Below are positions 11,957 through 25,349 of a stretch of DNA of 64,000 nt, piece by piece. The position numbers and the translations under genes were made by a program. Position 1 is the first letter of the stretch. The number at the start of each line of letters is the position of its first letter. The notes under the pieces are model-generated. The model was not told where the DNA came from and did not search any database. It saw nothing but the letters and a program-made list of their open reading frames with translations. The stretch comes from Amphibalanus amphitrite (lineage: Eukaryota > Arthropoda > Thecostraca > Balanomorpha > Balanidae), in contig NW_024881869.1 of the NCBI RefSeq assembly GCF_019059575.1, positions 530,854-594,853 on the forward strand, given 5' to 3'.

Positions 11957-13724
11957 TACCTCATCCTTTGAACATGGAAAGATGCTTCTAACACACCGAG
12001 AGGGTATAATAACCATGATCCCAAAAGCAGGAAAATCACTCGATAGCATAAAAGGTTGGCGACCAATAACTTTGCTAAATGTAGATTTCAAAATAATATC
12101 AGCCGCTATATCATCCAGACTTCAAAATGTTATTGATAAACTAATAGACCCATGCCAGACAGCATATATTAAAGGCCGGTATATTGGTGAGAACACGCGT
12201 CTTGTGTACGATACAATAAGTAATTTGATACAAAACCAAAGTTCAGGACTGATTATGTCTGTCGATTTTGAGGCAGCCTTTGATTCATTATCCTGGTGCT
12301 TCTTGGCCAGAACGTTGGAAAAGTATAACTTTGGTCCGGTCTTCCGTAAAACAATCGAGCTGGTATATCTAAACAACCAAAATTTTTCGCGAATTTTGTT
12401 AAATGGTTACCTAGGAGAAAAAATTAAGTTGAACTGTGGGATACGACAGGGTGACCCAGTATCAGGCTATTTATTTAACCTCGCAGTCAACATATTGGCA
12501 ACGAAAATAAAAGAAGCCAAGGAATTTAAAGGTATAAAAGCCATTGACAATTTAGACGTTAGGATATCGCAATACGCCGATGATACACTGCTGTTCTTAG
12601 AAAACAAAAATTGCCTGAAAGGAGCTCTTAAAGAATTAGGAAAATTTTCAGAGGCCTCTGGACTAAATTTAAACATTGAAAAGTCGACATGTCTTCCGGT
12701 CGGTTTTTCCCCGTCTAGTGAAGAGGAAAATGATTTTGGTATCAAGTGGGTTAAGGAAATGAAAATACTAGGCATTATCTTTAACAATATGAACAAAAAT
12801 GTAACAAAAATTAACTTTGAGCCTAAACTTTTACAAATTCAAAAAGAAATAGCACAGTGGCGCAGAAGGAATTTGACGGTTCTAGGACGAATAGCCGTGG
12901 TTAAGTCATTACTCATCTCACAACTAGTACATTTGTTCACAGCTCTGCCGAATCCCTCACAGAATGAACTGAAACGCCTTAACACATTGTTGTACTCATT
13001 TGTATGGGCAGGCAAACGCGACCCAGTCAAACGTGCTAAGTTGATTCAAAAATATCACAATGGAGGATTAGCCATGGTTGATATCGAAGCATTTATGAAA
13101 AGCATTAAGCTGACGTGGCTCAAAAGACTGATGAAAGCGCAAGCTCCGTGGGCAGCTTTTTCCAAATTGGAATTGCCACATATTCAAGACATCCTATGTT
13201 ACGGAAGCAAACGTCTGGGAAAAATAACAGCTAAAATTAGTAACCGTTTTTGGAAAGATGTATTAAACGCATTTACGTCTTTCAGTCAGCAATACCAACC
13301 AGAAGAAAGACAGATCCTCTCTGAAAGCATATGGTTCTCAGACTACACGAAATTTAAATCATCCATCGTAAAAAGTTGGCATTCAAAAGGGTTGCGTTTC
13401 ATCATTGACCTATTTAACGAAGAAACAGGAAAGTTGCACTCGAAAGACAGCTTACAAACAGCATATAATATAAACATGACATGTATTTGCTATGAAGGCT
13501 TAATGAGAAGCTTACCAGACTCCGTTAAAGCAATGTCAATACCTAAAAAATGTCAACCAACAATGCCATCGCGAATGAACCTAGTTATGAATCATCCTCA
13601 TTTTTCACGTTTTGCCTACGATATATTCATACAATTTAGACAGAAGGAACTATATGAAACCAATGCGCGACAAAAACAGAAATGGATAAGAGACCTAGGT
13701 CCTAGGATGCTTCGAAGCAACTAG
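11957..13724 (+). pseudogene. Reverse transcriptase fragment of the LINE
   Basis: An open frame enters from the target duplication (the open frame can be read from 11934) and becomes LINE sequence at 11957. Counting from 11934, RT motifs are WRPITLLN (residues 42-49), motif A with VDFEAAFDS (110-118), GIRQGDP (169-175), the catalytic YADD box (214-217) and LNIEKS (246-251). The thumb and connection region follows. The catalytic aspartates D111, D216 and D217 are present. The protein lacks its N-terminal endonuclease because the copy is 5'-truncated, and it terminates at 13724 because of a frameshift near 13700. It cannot be an active stand-alone element. Confidence 0.9.
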
Positions 13725-14208
13725 TTTTATTGAAGTACTCAAAGCAACAAAGTCAGCATATGTTAGAATGTTTCAATTTAAGCTCATTAACAGAATCTTA
13801 GCAACGAATAGATATTTACAAATGATGGATATAACAGATAGCGAATATTGTACATTCTGCAAGGTCCAGCCTGAAACGCTTGCCCATTTATTCTGGTACT
13901 GCCCTATAACGAAAGAATTCATAACCAAAATCAAAACGGAAATTCTGCAGAAATATGGTATAAATATAAACGTAGGTTTAAATACATGGTTTTTCCCTAC
14001 GAATTTGAGTGCAGAGGAGACGTGTATAATTACACTGGCAAAGTTGGTAATTTATCAAGCACGCTACAAAGAAAACCGACCAACTATTGTGCATTTAAAA
14101 TACAGCATAAAACAACAAGTTGAGATAGAGGAGAGTATAGCCAGGTTAACAGGAAAACAAGAGAGTTTTGAGAAGAAATGGGAGAAATTGAAAAATATTA
14201 CCATATAA
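13708..14208 (+). pseudogene. C-terminal zinc-knuckle region of the same LINE, in a shifted frame
   Basis: The protein resumes in another frame just before the RT stop and runs to 14208. It includes a C-x2-C-x8-H-x4-C motif (within CTFCKVQPETLAHLFWYC, reading from the first ATG at 13768: C28, C31, H40, C45), as found at the C-terminus of L1-like ORF2 proteins. The shared orientation, overlap and motif order show that one ORF was broken by an indel. Confidence 0.85.
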
Positions 14209-14216
14209 GGAAACAT

Positions 14217-14360
14217 AATAAAATGGAAACAAGTGTTATTTTAGGTAACACCTTGGTCCTTCAAGACAAAACTGCACTAGGTATACATTCATACAAGTTA
14301 TGATAACACAAACATAAACTAGTGTCTAGTGGTGAAACACAATACAGCAAAAAAAAAAAA
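14217..14360 (+). other. Possible native 3' end of the LINE: AATAAA then A-run
   Basis: Nine bases after the C-terminal frame is AATAAA (14217-14222), and a run of twelve A follows at 14349-14360. The gap of about 126 bases is long for a polyadenylation signal, so this may instead be an ordinary A-rich part of the 3'UTR. Confidence 0.35.
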
Positions 14361-14495
14361 CAGTATACACATAGCAAGCTTAGTAGGATTGCATAGTAAG
14401 CTTAAAGTAGAAAGCTAAACATATATAGTAGTACATATAGTAGTACATACATATATGGAATGGAGTATTCCATATATGTATGTATATGGAATAAA

Positions 14496-15457
<962 letters not shown>

Positions 15458-15466
15458 AAAAAAAAA

Positions 15467-15517
15467 CTTCAATTCCGAAGTTCACTCAAGATATTTGCGC
15501 GTCTTGAATATTATTGT
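15467..15517 (+). repeat. Right target-site duplication of the LINE (51 bp)
   Basis: Identical to 11906-11956 and directly following the poly(A). Confidence 0.9.
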
Positions 15518-17462
15518 ATTTCTCTTATACGTGCTCCAACCTACTAAACTGATTAAATTCCTTATCTGGATGACAGGTCTGATTAATATGCTGTATTGTC
15601 TGAAGCACATTTAATTAATTAGATATCCTGCTAGTGCCACATCTGGTCTATTTTGAGTCCCCACGCGCCCCACGGATCGGGTGTTGGTAACCTCAGCTCA
15701 GAACTCTGGTCACGTGATGTCCCAGCTAGGTCAAACTGAATTTAATATCAGGATTCAAAATGGCTTGCTTTGTTTGATCGCCAACTTCATAGACAGTCGT
15801 GGAGTGGCGTTTATGTGGTGTAAATGACACTACCGGATCAAGAGAGGCTTTTGGAACGGATCAGCAATCGCAATCAAAAATCTTATTCTTACCATAACGG
15901 CTGATAGGTCCGGCGCGGTCCAGTCTGGGGAGGGTTAACCCCACAATATTGTTTCGTGTGAAAAGCTCCACCCATGTGCACGTCCCTTCCACGTAATACT
16001 GTCGTTTCAGTGGTGGAATGTTTCCTGCTGGTGCCGCTGTGCCGAATAATTTGCGGCTCTTCTCCGCAGTCGTGTGTTCTACATTACATCTGTTCAGGGT
16101 GGCTCTTTTGAACTGCGAGAAGGCGGGTGGTTCGTTTGAACTGAGGAGACGCGGCAATAGAGTGGGCCATTGAGGAGGTTCGCCGAAATGTCTACAGATA
16201 AGCGCGTACAATTGTGAAGAGCCCGGTGTGCACTCGACAGTTTACTGTTGACTCGAGTCTCTGTGCTAGGCACACAGTGGCGCACTTGAGACGTTGGCAA
16301 CTGCGCCTTTTGCTGGTACGGTCTGGCTTGGCGCACGCTAACAACGGTGATGTGCTGTGACGTACAGACATTTGCATAAATGCTAACTACGCTTCATTTC
16401 TCATTGCACGTCGGCAATTGGCAACAGGCAGAGTCGGCTCGGTTAGGGGTCGGTGAAATTCTCCCCGTCTAGCGCTCGGCGGGGGTCGGGTAGTGGGTCC
16501 GTCTGCCCCCCCCCCCCCCCAGCTACACCCCCCCCCCACCCGTCTGCCGCCGGCCCAGATCAGCCCGTCTTTGTTAGTTGCTGCTGTAAATACGGCACAC
16601 CCAGGCGGACGGATTTACTTTCGAAAGTATCATTTGACGGCGGCTGCCGGCCGGCCGGCCGGCGCCTTGTTTTGTTTTTGTTGCTGATATGACGTGACCC
16701 AGCGCACAGTGTGGCCAAACACCAGTTTAGCGCGAATTAAATCCCAGCGCTGCTCGGATCCGCTGAAAATGGTTCGCTGGTTTCAAAATTGACACTTAAA
16801 CCTATGTGAGACCTTTTACGATGCATTATAAATGCTTGCTGACATATAATGGCATAGTTCCGCCTCTAAAAGTAAGGAGAACTAGCTTACGACGGGTGAT
16901 TTGCTTACCAGGCCGGGGCTGTGAAGTCGATGGAGTTACTCCGACTCCGACTACGGCTTTCAAAAGTCAATTTCAACTCTGACTCCGGGCAAAACTGTCG
17001 ACTTATACGATCGACTCAGACTCTGACTCCGCAGCCATGGTAAGCCCACGCAGTCGATGGATTTTCGGTGACTCAGACTACGAGTCTTGGTCCGGATTCC
17101 AAAATCGATTCCGATTGCGACTCTGGCTGGGGTCAGAACTGTTGACTCCGAACGACTCAGACTCTGATTACGAAATCCTGGAATTTAACCGCAAATAAGA
17201 GGCATAAAATTGTGGGTCCCAGCAATGATGGGCATGTTAGGAGGAGGAATCGTTTACGAAATTCCCATCATTTCTCTGGTAAATTCTTATGATTGTCCAA
17301 AGTTTGCTTTAAAAAAAACTACATCTAATTATGTTTCTGTGTGAATGTTCCTGGTGAAGCACATGACTCGGTAGATGGTTGCTGAAGTACACGCACCGAT
17401 AGGACTGAACCTCAGCAATGGGAGTAAAAACAAAGACTTACACCATAAGCACCTTCATGTCA
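15518..17462. other. Intronic stretch with a C-run and a GACTCC-type minisatellite
   Basis: No gene seen. A C homopolymer lies at about 16505-16520, followed by a second C-rich patch, and the degenerate minisatellite at 16935-17175 is listed separately. Frames across the C-rich region are composition artefacts. Confidence 0.4.
16935..17175. repeat. Degenerate GACTCCGACT minisatellite
   Basis: Words such as GACTCCGACT, GACTCAGACT and GACTCTGACT recur about twenty times with irregular spacing, consistent with an old, decayed short-period tandem array. Confidence 0.65.
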
Positions 17463-18074
17463 TTAACCCTCGCCCGTATTGGTGTTTTGCTAGCCGCGAA
17501 CGTAGGTCGGGTCAGGTCAGGTCAGGTCAGGCCAACCAGTCCTGCCGAGTATTCATAATTAATAGGTGTCAACCACCAGTGACAGCTTCGTTGCATGTTA
17601 CGAAGGCACCAAAACTTCTTCCTAAATGTTCAAATGGTTACTAAATTCGAAATCAGCTCCAAAAACTAGCCTGGAAGCATGTAAAACTAAAAAAGGTGAA
17701 CCGAGGTCATCAAAGGTCATGGAACTGACCTGACCTTCAAGTGATCTTGACACCGACCATAATGCATGGGACCAACATCATAATATCACATGTTTAGACG
17801 CTTGAAACCACGAAAAGACTGCAAACGCGCGGCTAATGCAAGCAAACATACGCCCAATCGCGATTCCGGCCAAACATGGTCTCGAGAAATAGGTTGCAGG
17901 TCAAAGGTCATTGGGGTCAGGGTCGTGAATTTTAAAGGGTAGGTGTAAAATTGATAAACTCGAGGGTACTGAAAGTTTCGTCGCGATCGGCCGCTTTTTA
18001 CATGAGCTTTTTGCGAAAAACCGAGAGGGGTCCTTTCAACCCCCACCCTCACCCCCTATATGGGCGAGGGTTAA
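17463..18074. mobile_element. TTAA-flanked non-autonomous element, copy A2
   Basis: It is bracketed by TTAA (17463-17466 and 18071-18074) with inverted ends TTAACCCTCGCCC. It holds a short (GGTCA)n run at about 17509-17530. Nearly its whole length is recognisable, reverse-complemented, in copy A3 at 20522-21080, including the word CGCGCGGCTAATGC and the pair AGGTCAAAGGTCATTGGGGTCA. No transposase is present. The TTAA target and CCC ends fit piggyBac-like non-autonomous elements. Confidence 0.75.
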
Positions 18075-20081
18075 AAGATTGTCAAGATTTATTCATTGGT
18101 GACCGTATTCTGCAATATAACAAGTCAGAAATACAGCGGTTGAGCCATCCGCGTACGTTACGGAGCCGCCGCCGCGCCCACCCTGTAGCCGGACCTCCCC
18201 GGGCGAGCCAACCCGATACGTTCAAAGCGGAGCCAAAGGCCGGGGGGCAGGTTGGGGCAGGGTTTCTTGAATGGATCATGTCCAGAAAAGTGTGGCGAAT
18301 CTTCTCCTGGTAGATTTGGCGTGGAGTTTTTTGGCCATTTTCTTATATCTCTACGTTTTTAAGATGGACAGTGTTTTCAGGGGATGTCTGAAAAGGTCAT
18401 TTTCAAATGAGCATAACTCATCGGTTAGTCCAAGGATACCTTTAGAATTCGGGTATACTATCAAATATAGGCTCAGTAGTCATATGCCACTCCAAATATT
18501 TCCAAACCTTTCCGACAATCACGCCAAAATGTGTTGTAAACATGACGCGGGTTTTCGACGATTTCAGCACGGCCGGGACCGGCATTGCGTATGTCCACTT
18601 TAGCTAGCTTTTTGGACACCGAAATGAAGACATTGAACCAAAGTATTGTGATATTGACATACTTTGGACAATTTCCTATCGACTGATAGTTATAAAAAGT
18701 CAAAATTCCAAAATTCGTTTTTTGATTAAATTCGCGCTAATCTGGCGTTTGGCCACACTGTGCAGCGGTGGCGCGCCGTGGGAGGGGGTCGGTGAAACGG
18801 GGGGCGGGGTATCGGCGGCGGACTGGGGCGGGGGAGGGAGGGCCGCCGCGTCACGTTTCACTGATATCAAACCGCCTGTTTGGAAGTGCGACGTGCTATT
18901 CTGAGATGAAAGGTAATTTGCTAGGCAAAAACTGCAACCACGTATTTATAGATACAATCCAAACAGCCTGGCCGAGACGGCGGACGAAAGCTGGTGAGGC
19001 ACAAACGGAAGAGAAAGAGGGAGGGAGAGAGGAGAGAGAGAGAGACCGAGGAAGAGAGAGGAGAGGTGAAGGAGGAGATAGAACACGAATGGACTTTGTT
19101 ATTCGTTGCGTCGGTTTAGATAAGCTATGCACGTAAACTATTTGAGTAATGGCGCTTACTTTTTACTAAAATGTGAAATGATATAAATTAAGTCACGGTA
19201 AAAGTGAAGCTCGCAAACAGAGAACGGAGGCACAAAAAGCCAAGGAGCATAAAAAGTAACAGTCGTGTTTGGGGCACGATGTGAAAGCAGCGACTGCGTT
19301 GGATTCAAAGAGGTAATAGTGTGGATCGTCGCAGAGGGCTGGAGCTTGGACGCAGCAACTTTTAGTATCGACTCATCCCGAGCACGCAAATCCCACAACA
19401 AATGTTCTACTTTCTGTACAGTAAAAACGCACCAGCAAAACACAAACCGACATATTGGAACGATATCCATAATGCACCTAGCGTGCCTGAACAACAGAAT
19501 GAAACCTTAGTAACACAGCACAATATTTCATTTGAGACAGTGCCCCAACTTCCGGTGTGTCCGTTCACCCAGCACCGCAGCACGCATGTTTCCCGGCCTA
19601 CAGAGCCCGGAACAATGCATCTGTTTCTCCGACCGTCATTTACATGCAGCCGCTTTCCAATTGTAGCGCCGACACGAATTGTTGTCGGCGCCGCGGGAGC
19701 GTCCGCATCTATTCGTTCAACGGCGGCCATAGAGCGTCCCAACCGCCGGGTTTTCCAGTGTGTGGCCGGGGAGAGCTGCTGCCGGCAGATCGGGTCGCGC
19801 CGCGGGCGAACTATCGCCAGTGCCGCTTGCCCGCTTCCCTATCGCCGCTAACAAGATAATGGGGATGTGAATACGACGCAATGGAGTCCCAGTTGACTCG
19901 GCGGCTTGCCTTTATCGGTACGGCGGGAAGGGTGATTCACGTTAGCAGAATGCCTCGGCTTTGGTAGCTGCGCAGTGCGCATTGGGCGGTACCGTGACAC
20001 ACTGAAATAATGCGCGTCTAAATTATAATTCGGTGTTTGCAGTGTCAGCGTGGCCGTCATTCGCTGGCTCGACGAACTGAA
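18075..20081. other. Intronic stretch without gene
   Basis: A GA-rich simple-sequence patch occurs at 19018-19078 and G-rich sequence at 18770-18845. Otherwise it is unique sequence. The overlapping open frames near 19400-19860 lie in a GC-rich patch and show no recognisable domain. Confidence 0.4.
19018..19078. repeat. GA-rich simple repeat
   Basis: Imperfect GAGAGA/GGGAGA repeats about 60 bases long. Confidence 0.7.
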
Positions 20082-20521
20082 GTCAGAAGCAGTGGCGCAG
20101 CCAGGATTTCGTTTCGGGGGGGTCATCGCCTCCAAAGCGGGCCCCCTAGTGTGCGGGCCCCCCACCCATTTTTCAGAATCTTTCCATAACATCTTCCCTT
20201 TACCTGCATGATAACCCTGAGCGAGTTTGAATCGGAAAATTTGGATAGAACAATAGCTCGGTAATCACCCGGTGTTCAATTTCCACGTGAATCGACCATG
20301 ACAGAAATACGTTACTATGACGTATGAATTCGTATCTTTCGAGGCCGAAATGTGCCCCTTCCGCAATATGCATAGCATATATGCAAACGGAACTGTTGTC
20401 TGCTTCTGTCGGACAAGATTTAAGCAGTCCCACGTGCCTGTCCTAACTCAGTCATCTATTGGCTGCTGTAGTAGATTGTGCTTTATTCTTCTTCATTACG
20501 TGAATTCGCTCACAAGCAGTT

Positions 20522-21433
20522 TTAACCCTCGCCGGCACAGAGGGAGGGGATGATGCAACCTCCCCCCCTAAAGTTTTTCGCGAATAACTCGGGTAAAAAT
20601 CGGCCGATCGCGACCAAACTCTCAGTACCCTCGCGTTGATCAGTTTTACACCTACCCTAGAAATTTCATGACCCTGACCCAAATGGCCTTTGACCTGTGA
20701 CCTACTTTCCGAGACCATGTTTGGCCAGAATCGCGATTCGGCGTATGCCGGCTCGCATTAGCCGCGCGTTTGCAGTCTTTTCGTGGTTTCAAGCATTCAA
20801 ACATGTGAGTTGATGCTGCTCCCATGCATTAGGGTGGATGTCAAGGTCACCTGAAGGTCAGGTCAGGTCATTGACCTATGATGACCTCGGTACTTTTTTC
20901 GAATTATACATGTTTCCAGGCTAGTTTTTGGAGCTGAATCCCAATTTAGCAACCATTTGAACATTTACGAAGTAGTTTTGGTGCCTTAGTAACATGTTAC
21001 GAAGCTGCCAGAGGCGGCTGGCACGTAGGTACTACGAATACCCGGCAGGACCCCTACTGGTTGACCTGACCTGACCTGACCCGACCTGGCTGAAATGCAT
21101 AAAGACATCATCTGTGATCAAAACTAACATGATAACTATTCATGATCAGTACCCCGAAAAACCCTATAGCAGCCACAATTAACAACGTTCTAACAGGTCC
21201 CGATTTTCCCGATTTTTCGGTCATTGATCTGACCTGAAAGGTCAACCAATGACCAAGAACCTTAAAATTGGGTATCGTCGGCTTCCTCTCGTCACGGGAA
21301 CACGCTCGTATTTCCCGCGAAGCTCTAGCTCGATCATGGGCCAAACACGAAGGGGTCGTACCACCCCCCCCCCCCCTCTTGTGCCGTCGAAGGACGCAAA
21401 ATGGCCGGAATGGCCTGTGCCGGCGAGGGTTAA
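20522..21433. mobile_element. TTAA-flanked non-autonomous element, copy A3, nested in the hAT-like element
   Basis: TTAA lies at 20522-20525 and 21430-21433. The terminal inverted repeats share TTAACCCTCGCCGGCACAG (19 bp including the TTAA). The left 560 bp are the reverse complement of A2; the right 350 bp are extra, so A2 looks like a deletion derivative or A3 a longer subfamily. Pentameric TGACC repeats lie at 21061-21090 and a C run at about 21364-21376. Confidence 0.8.
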
Positions 21434-22505
21434 CGCGCTCATATGGGACATGTATCGCCATGGGGCATGGGCCGGGTTTGTTGTGGCGTGGTGATGTGGT
21501 GACGTAGATTCTGTCTGCTATCGAGGTCCCGGCATGGTGTTACTTAGCGCGGGGTACGGGCCCGACCGTTGCGCCAAGTGCGTTGAAATTTGCGCAACTT
21601 ATAGATTAAGGATGGGCAACGTGCCTTTGAGGGTCTCAGCTCGATCGGATTGATAGCGAGCACATGACGCGTGCTCAAAAAGTGCAAATTCGCGTTATGG
21701 ACTTTACATGTATGTATAAATCGGCTTGCAAAATCGGGCGAAAATGACTAAATTTGCCAGACACTGGTCCGGTCCCCGTGCAGTATCTCGGTAACCGTGG
21801 GCCCCAATCGCCACGGGGTATCGTGTAGAGAATCGAAAGGGCTATCGAATGGTGTGCGGTGCAGGGATGGCACGCGCCACGTGCACCCGTGAGGGCACTT
21901 ATACTGGGAAATTTATGTTTCGGACAGATTTGGGACTTAATGCTATTTTCGGGTGACTGTTTGACGGAGCGGGTTCAAACAACGCCTGTTGGCAAAAGAA
22001 ATGTACTGCCTCTCATGGAAAAATTGTGAAAAGCTAATTGATCAAAAACAAGGTGGAACAAATCGCTGGAGAGAATGGTATTTGTTAATGACTTACTTAA
22101 TTACACGGGTTTAACTGCATAACCTGGTACGTTTGACAGTTGAAAATGGCATAGTTGGAAAGAGCATTCAAATTTGTCCAAAATCCAATCATCGCTTTTG
22201 CATGACGAGCAACAGTATTCTTAAAAATATAAATGTTGGAAACCTCTACATAGTAATTCATGGATGGCTGTCATTTTTCAATAACCTACGTCAACCGTTG
22301 TTATAAACTACACATGACATGTTCTATAGTAGAACGCATGCTTATCAGACACGAGCACCTCGATGCAATGGATATTTTTTCCCAATCCAAAATGCTTAGC
22401 CGTCAAAAAGCAATCAACCGAAATGGATACATCACCCACGGACACAAGACCAACCAAACGCCCACCGATCGAAAATATCCCTTATTCGCTTTGCGGAGCA
22501 AGCGG

Positions 22506-23215
22506 GTCACCCTAGCAGGCCCCATTCAACCAGGGGCCCGGGCCCTATCCACACGGGGGCCCGGGCCACGTCCACCTGGGGCTCCGGGCCCCGTCCACCC
22601 GGGGCTACGGGGCCCGTCCACCAGGGGGCCCGGGCCCCATCCATCCGGGGGCCGGGCCCCGTTCTCCCGGGGGCCGGGCCCCATTCACCCGGGGGTCCGG
22701 CGTCCACCCGGGGCCCGGGGCCCGTTCTACCGGGGGCCCGGACCTATCCACGGGGGTCCCGGGCCCCATCCACCCAGGGGGCCCGGGCCCATTCTCCCAG
22801 GGGCCCGGGTAAATTCTCCCGGGGGCCCGGGACCGTTCTCCGGGAGGCCCGGGTCCGTTCTCCAATCTCCCGGGGCCCGGGGCCCGTTCTCCCGGGGGCC
22901 CGGACCCATCAACGGGGGGCCCGGGCCCCATCCACCCAGGAGGCCCTCGCCCTGGCCCCATCCACCCAGGAGGCCCGGGCCCGTTCTCCCAGGGGCCCGG
23001 GTCAATTCTCCCGGGGGCCCGGGCCCGTTCTCCGGGAGGCCCGGGTCCGTTCTCCAATCTCCCGGGGCCCGGGGCCCGTTCTCCCGGGGGCCCAGACCCA
23101 CCAACGGGGGCCCGGGCCCCATCCACCCAAAAAGGCCCGGGCCCCATCCACCCAGGAGGCCCGGGTCCGTTCTCCCGGGGGCCCGGGCCCCGTCCACCTG
23201 GGGCCCCAGGCCGAC
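22506..23215. repeat. GC-rich minisatellite (about 30-bp units, 192-bp higher-order repeat)
   Basis: Units of about 30 bases combine a GGGGGCCCGGGCCC core with CCATCCACC or CGTTCTCCC spacers. A longer segment containing TCCAATCTCCCGGGGCCCGG occurs at 22861 and again at 23053, a higher-order period of 192 bases. The array keeps long frames open in both directions (Gly/Pro-rich, 392 codons on the plus strand from 22260), which I interpret as a by-product of the repeat and not a gene. Confidence 0.9.
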
Positions 23216-23283
23216 CCCTCACCCGTGGTGTCCCAGTAGGCATTTCTCGAAGCGGGCTTGTCCGATTAGATTAGGGCCTCTCT

Positions 23284-23400
<117 letters not shown>

Positions 23401-23477
23401 AGCGGGCCCCTGACAGAAATTTCGGGGGGGTCAGCTGACCCTCTGACCCCCCCCCTGGCTGCGCCACTGGTCAGAAG

Positions 23478-25086
23478 TGAGCAATGGATGTGACAGCCTA
23501 TATAATGAAGAAAAACAACGCGAGAAATATCAAACGAGAAAGCTGCAGAATGGCTGGGACGAGTCTTAAGCCCGTTGTACACGGGCAACTCCCGTCGGCA
23601 ACTCCCAGCAATCGGTTGCTCGGCAACAGCCTTTTCTGTTGCTCTGGGTTGCTGAAGTGCTGCCATTATGATGCAGCACATGGCGCTTGAAAACAGATCG
23701 GTGAAAGGAAGGACGCTTCAAGGAATCATTTGCAAGTAATTCAAACGATTTTCACCGGCTACATTTCAGTGCTAGTACCTTGCGCACCTAATGTTTCACA
23801 GCGTGGCTTTTCATTGAATGGATTGGTTATGAGAAGCTGCACTAGCTTTCATATCCTCTGCTGAAGTGTTCTCTTCAATGCTTTTGACGATTCACTACTC
23901 TGATTCTCGTGTGAATTTTCTGATAGATTCAGTTTTGGGCGTGGTCATTCTTGTTTGCGACGAAGGGAACACCATCGAATCTTTGGGCCTGATTGCCTCT
24001 TATAGTTAGTTATAGTTAGAGCCAGCAGATGATCTCCAACACCTAATTTTTTGTTTGACTTTTTCTGTACTAGAATCTTATCTGACCCATTGACCACGTC
24101 TGAAGTGAAGTGTTATTGAATCCGAAAGTAGTTTAGGATTCTCACGGTTCATGATTGTGATTTGTGCTCTATCTGTGTGCGATTGCTCTCGAGGTCCCTG
24201 GGTTCTTCTCAAGTTCGTAATGCACACAGCCGCCGCGCTGTGACGCAGTTCGCCCAGGGCCCGTCACCCAAACACGTTAACTGGGGTGCTAATTCGCGCG
24301 GGCGCCAGCCCGGGCGACCCTGTGGGGAGATGTTTGATCCGTGGCGCCGGGGCGCCGCGACCGAATCGTGCACGGCGCACGCCCAAGGTATTTTCGCCCT
24401 TCGTGTGTGGCCGCTCCCCCCGCCCCTCTCTCCGTCTCCTCCCGACGCTCTGCAGCATATGGCCGCAATATGGCAGCCCTGTTTGCGCAACGCACGGCGC
24501 CACGGCCACGCTGCGTTCTTGCTATCATAAGTAAACGGGCCGGGCATATCATATTATGCGGTTTTTGCCTTGTGCGCCATTATCTTGTGTTACGGGCGTT
24601 CTTTGTTCGGCGGCGTTGTATATCATCAGGTAGAGGGGAGAGAGGGCGGGAGGCAGGGGCGACAATCGGGCGCGGCGCGGCGCGGACCCACCGATCATGT
24701 AATCATGCGCGATTCCGCCGGTCGTTTCCTGGCGTGGCACTGTTCCAATTTGTAGGGCCAGCGGTACGACAGGTCGCGGTGAGGTCAACCCCCCCCCCCT
24801 CCCCCTACGGACGGCCCAACTGCTGGTCCGGAGGGGTGGACCGATAGGGGTGATAGATGCTGAGGGGGAGGGGAGGGGAGGGGGGTGCGTAGGGAGCGTC
24901 ATTGCAGCTGGGGACTGGTGCCACCACAGCTGTGGATTTGTTACTGGGTGGTAGGTTACATCATTTATGGCCCGTTTCCGATTCCGGAAAGGTCACCGCC
25001 CTTCCCTCCCTGCTCCCTGCACAGTTGTTTCAGATGCATCTTTTTCATCGGAGTAAAACAGCATAAGAATCATTAAAGGCAATGCA
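23478..25086. other. Intronic stretch, partly GC-rich
   Basis: A GC- and CpG-rich block lies at about 24230-24870 and includes C and G runs. Frames in it overlap on both strands and no domain is recognisable, so they are not called genes. Confidence 0.4.
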
Positions 25087-25349
25087 TATATCGACACCTT
25101 TTTTTAAACCCCACATTTGTTCTCCGGTGAATTTCAGACAAGTCGGTTAGAGACCTTCAAAAAAGGTACAATCACTCGATTTTTCTCAAGTTTGTCTGTC
25201 TTGGCAGATAAAGCAATACCAGAACAGGCCTACGAACACACATATTTGATCAGGATCGGACGATTGGACACTTTTAAAAGGAGATCTTTCGTGCCTCCCG
25301 GAAATTCACGGGAGAGCAGATGTGGGGTTTAAAAAAAGGTGTCGATATA
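25087..25349. mobile_element. MITE with about 49-bp inverted ends
   Basis: The first 30 bp at each end are perfect inverted repeats (outermost TATATCGACACC, then a 7-base T or A run and AAACCCCACAT). The similarity continues to 25135 and back to 25301 with three mismatches. The total is 263 bp with no coding. The AT-rich end suggests a TA-type target, but the duplication is not certain. Confidence 0.7.

Noticed and set aside
24341..24902. 168-codon and antisense 117-codon frames
   Set aside because: CpG-rich composition keeps all frames open; no known motif.
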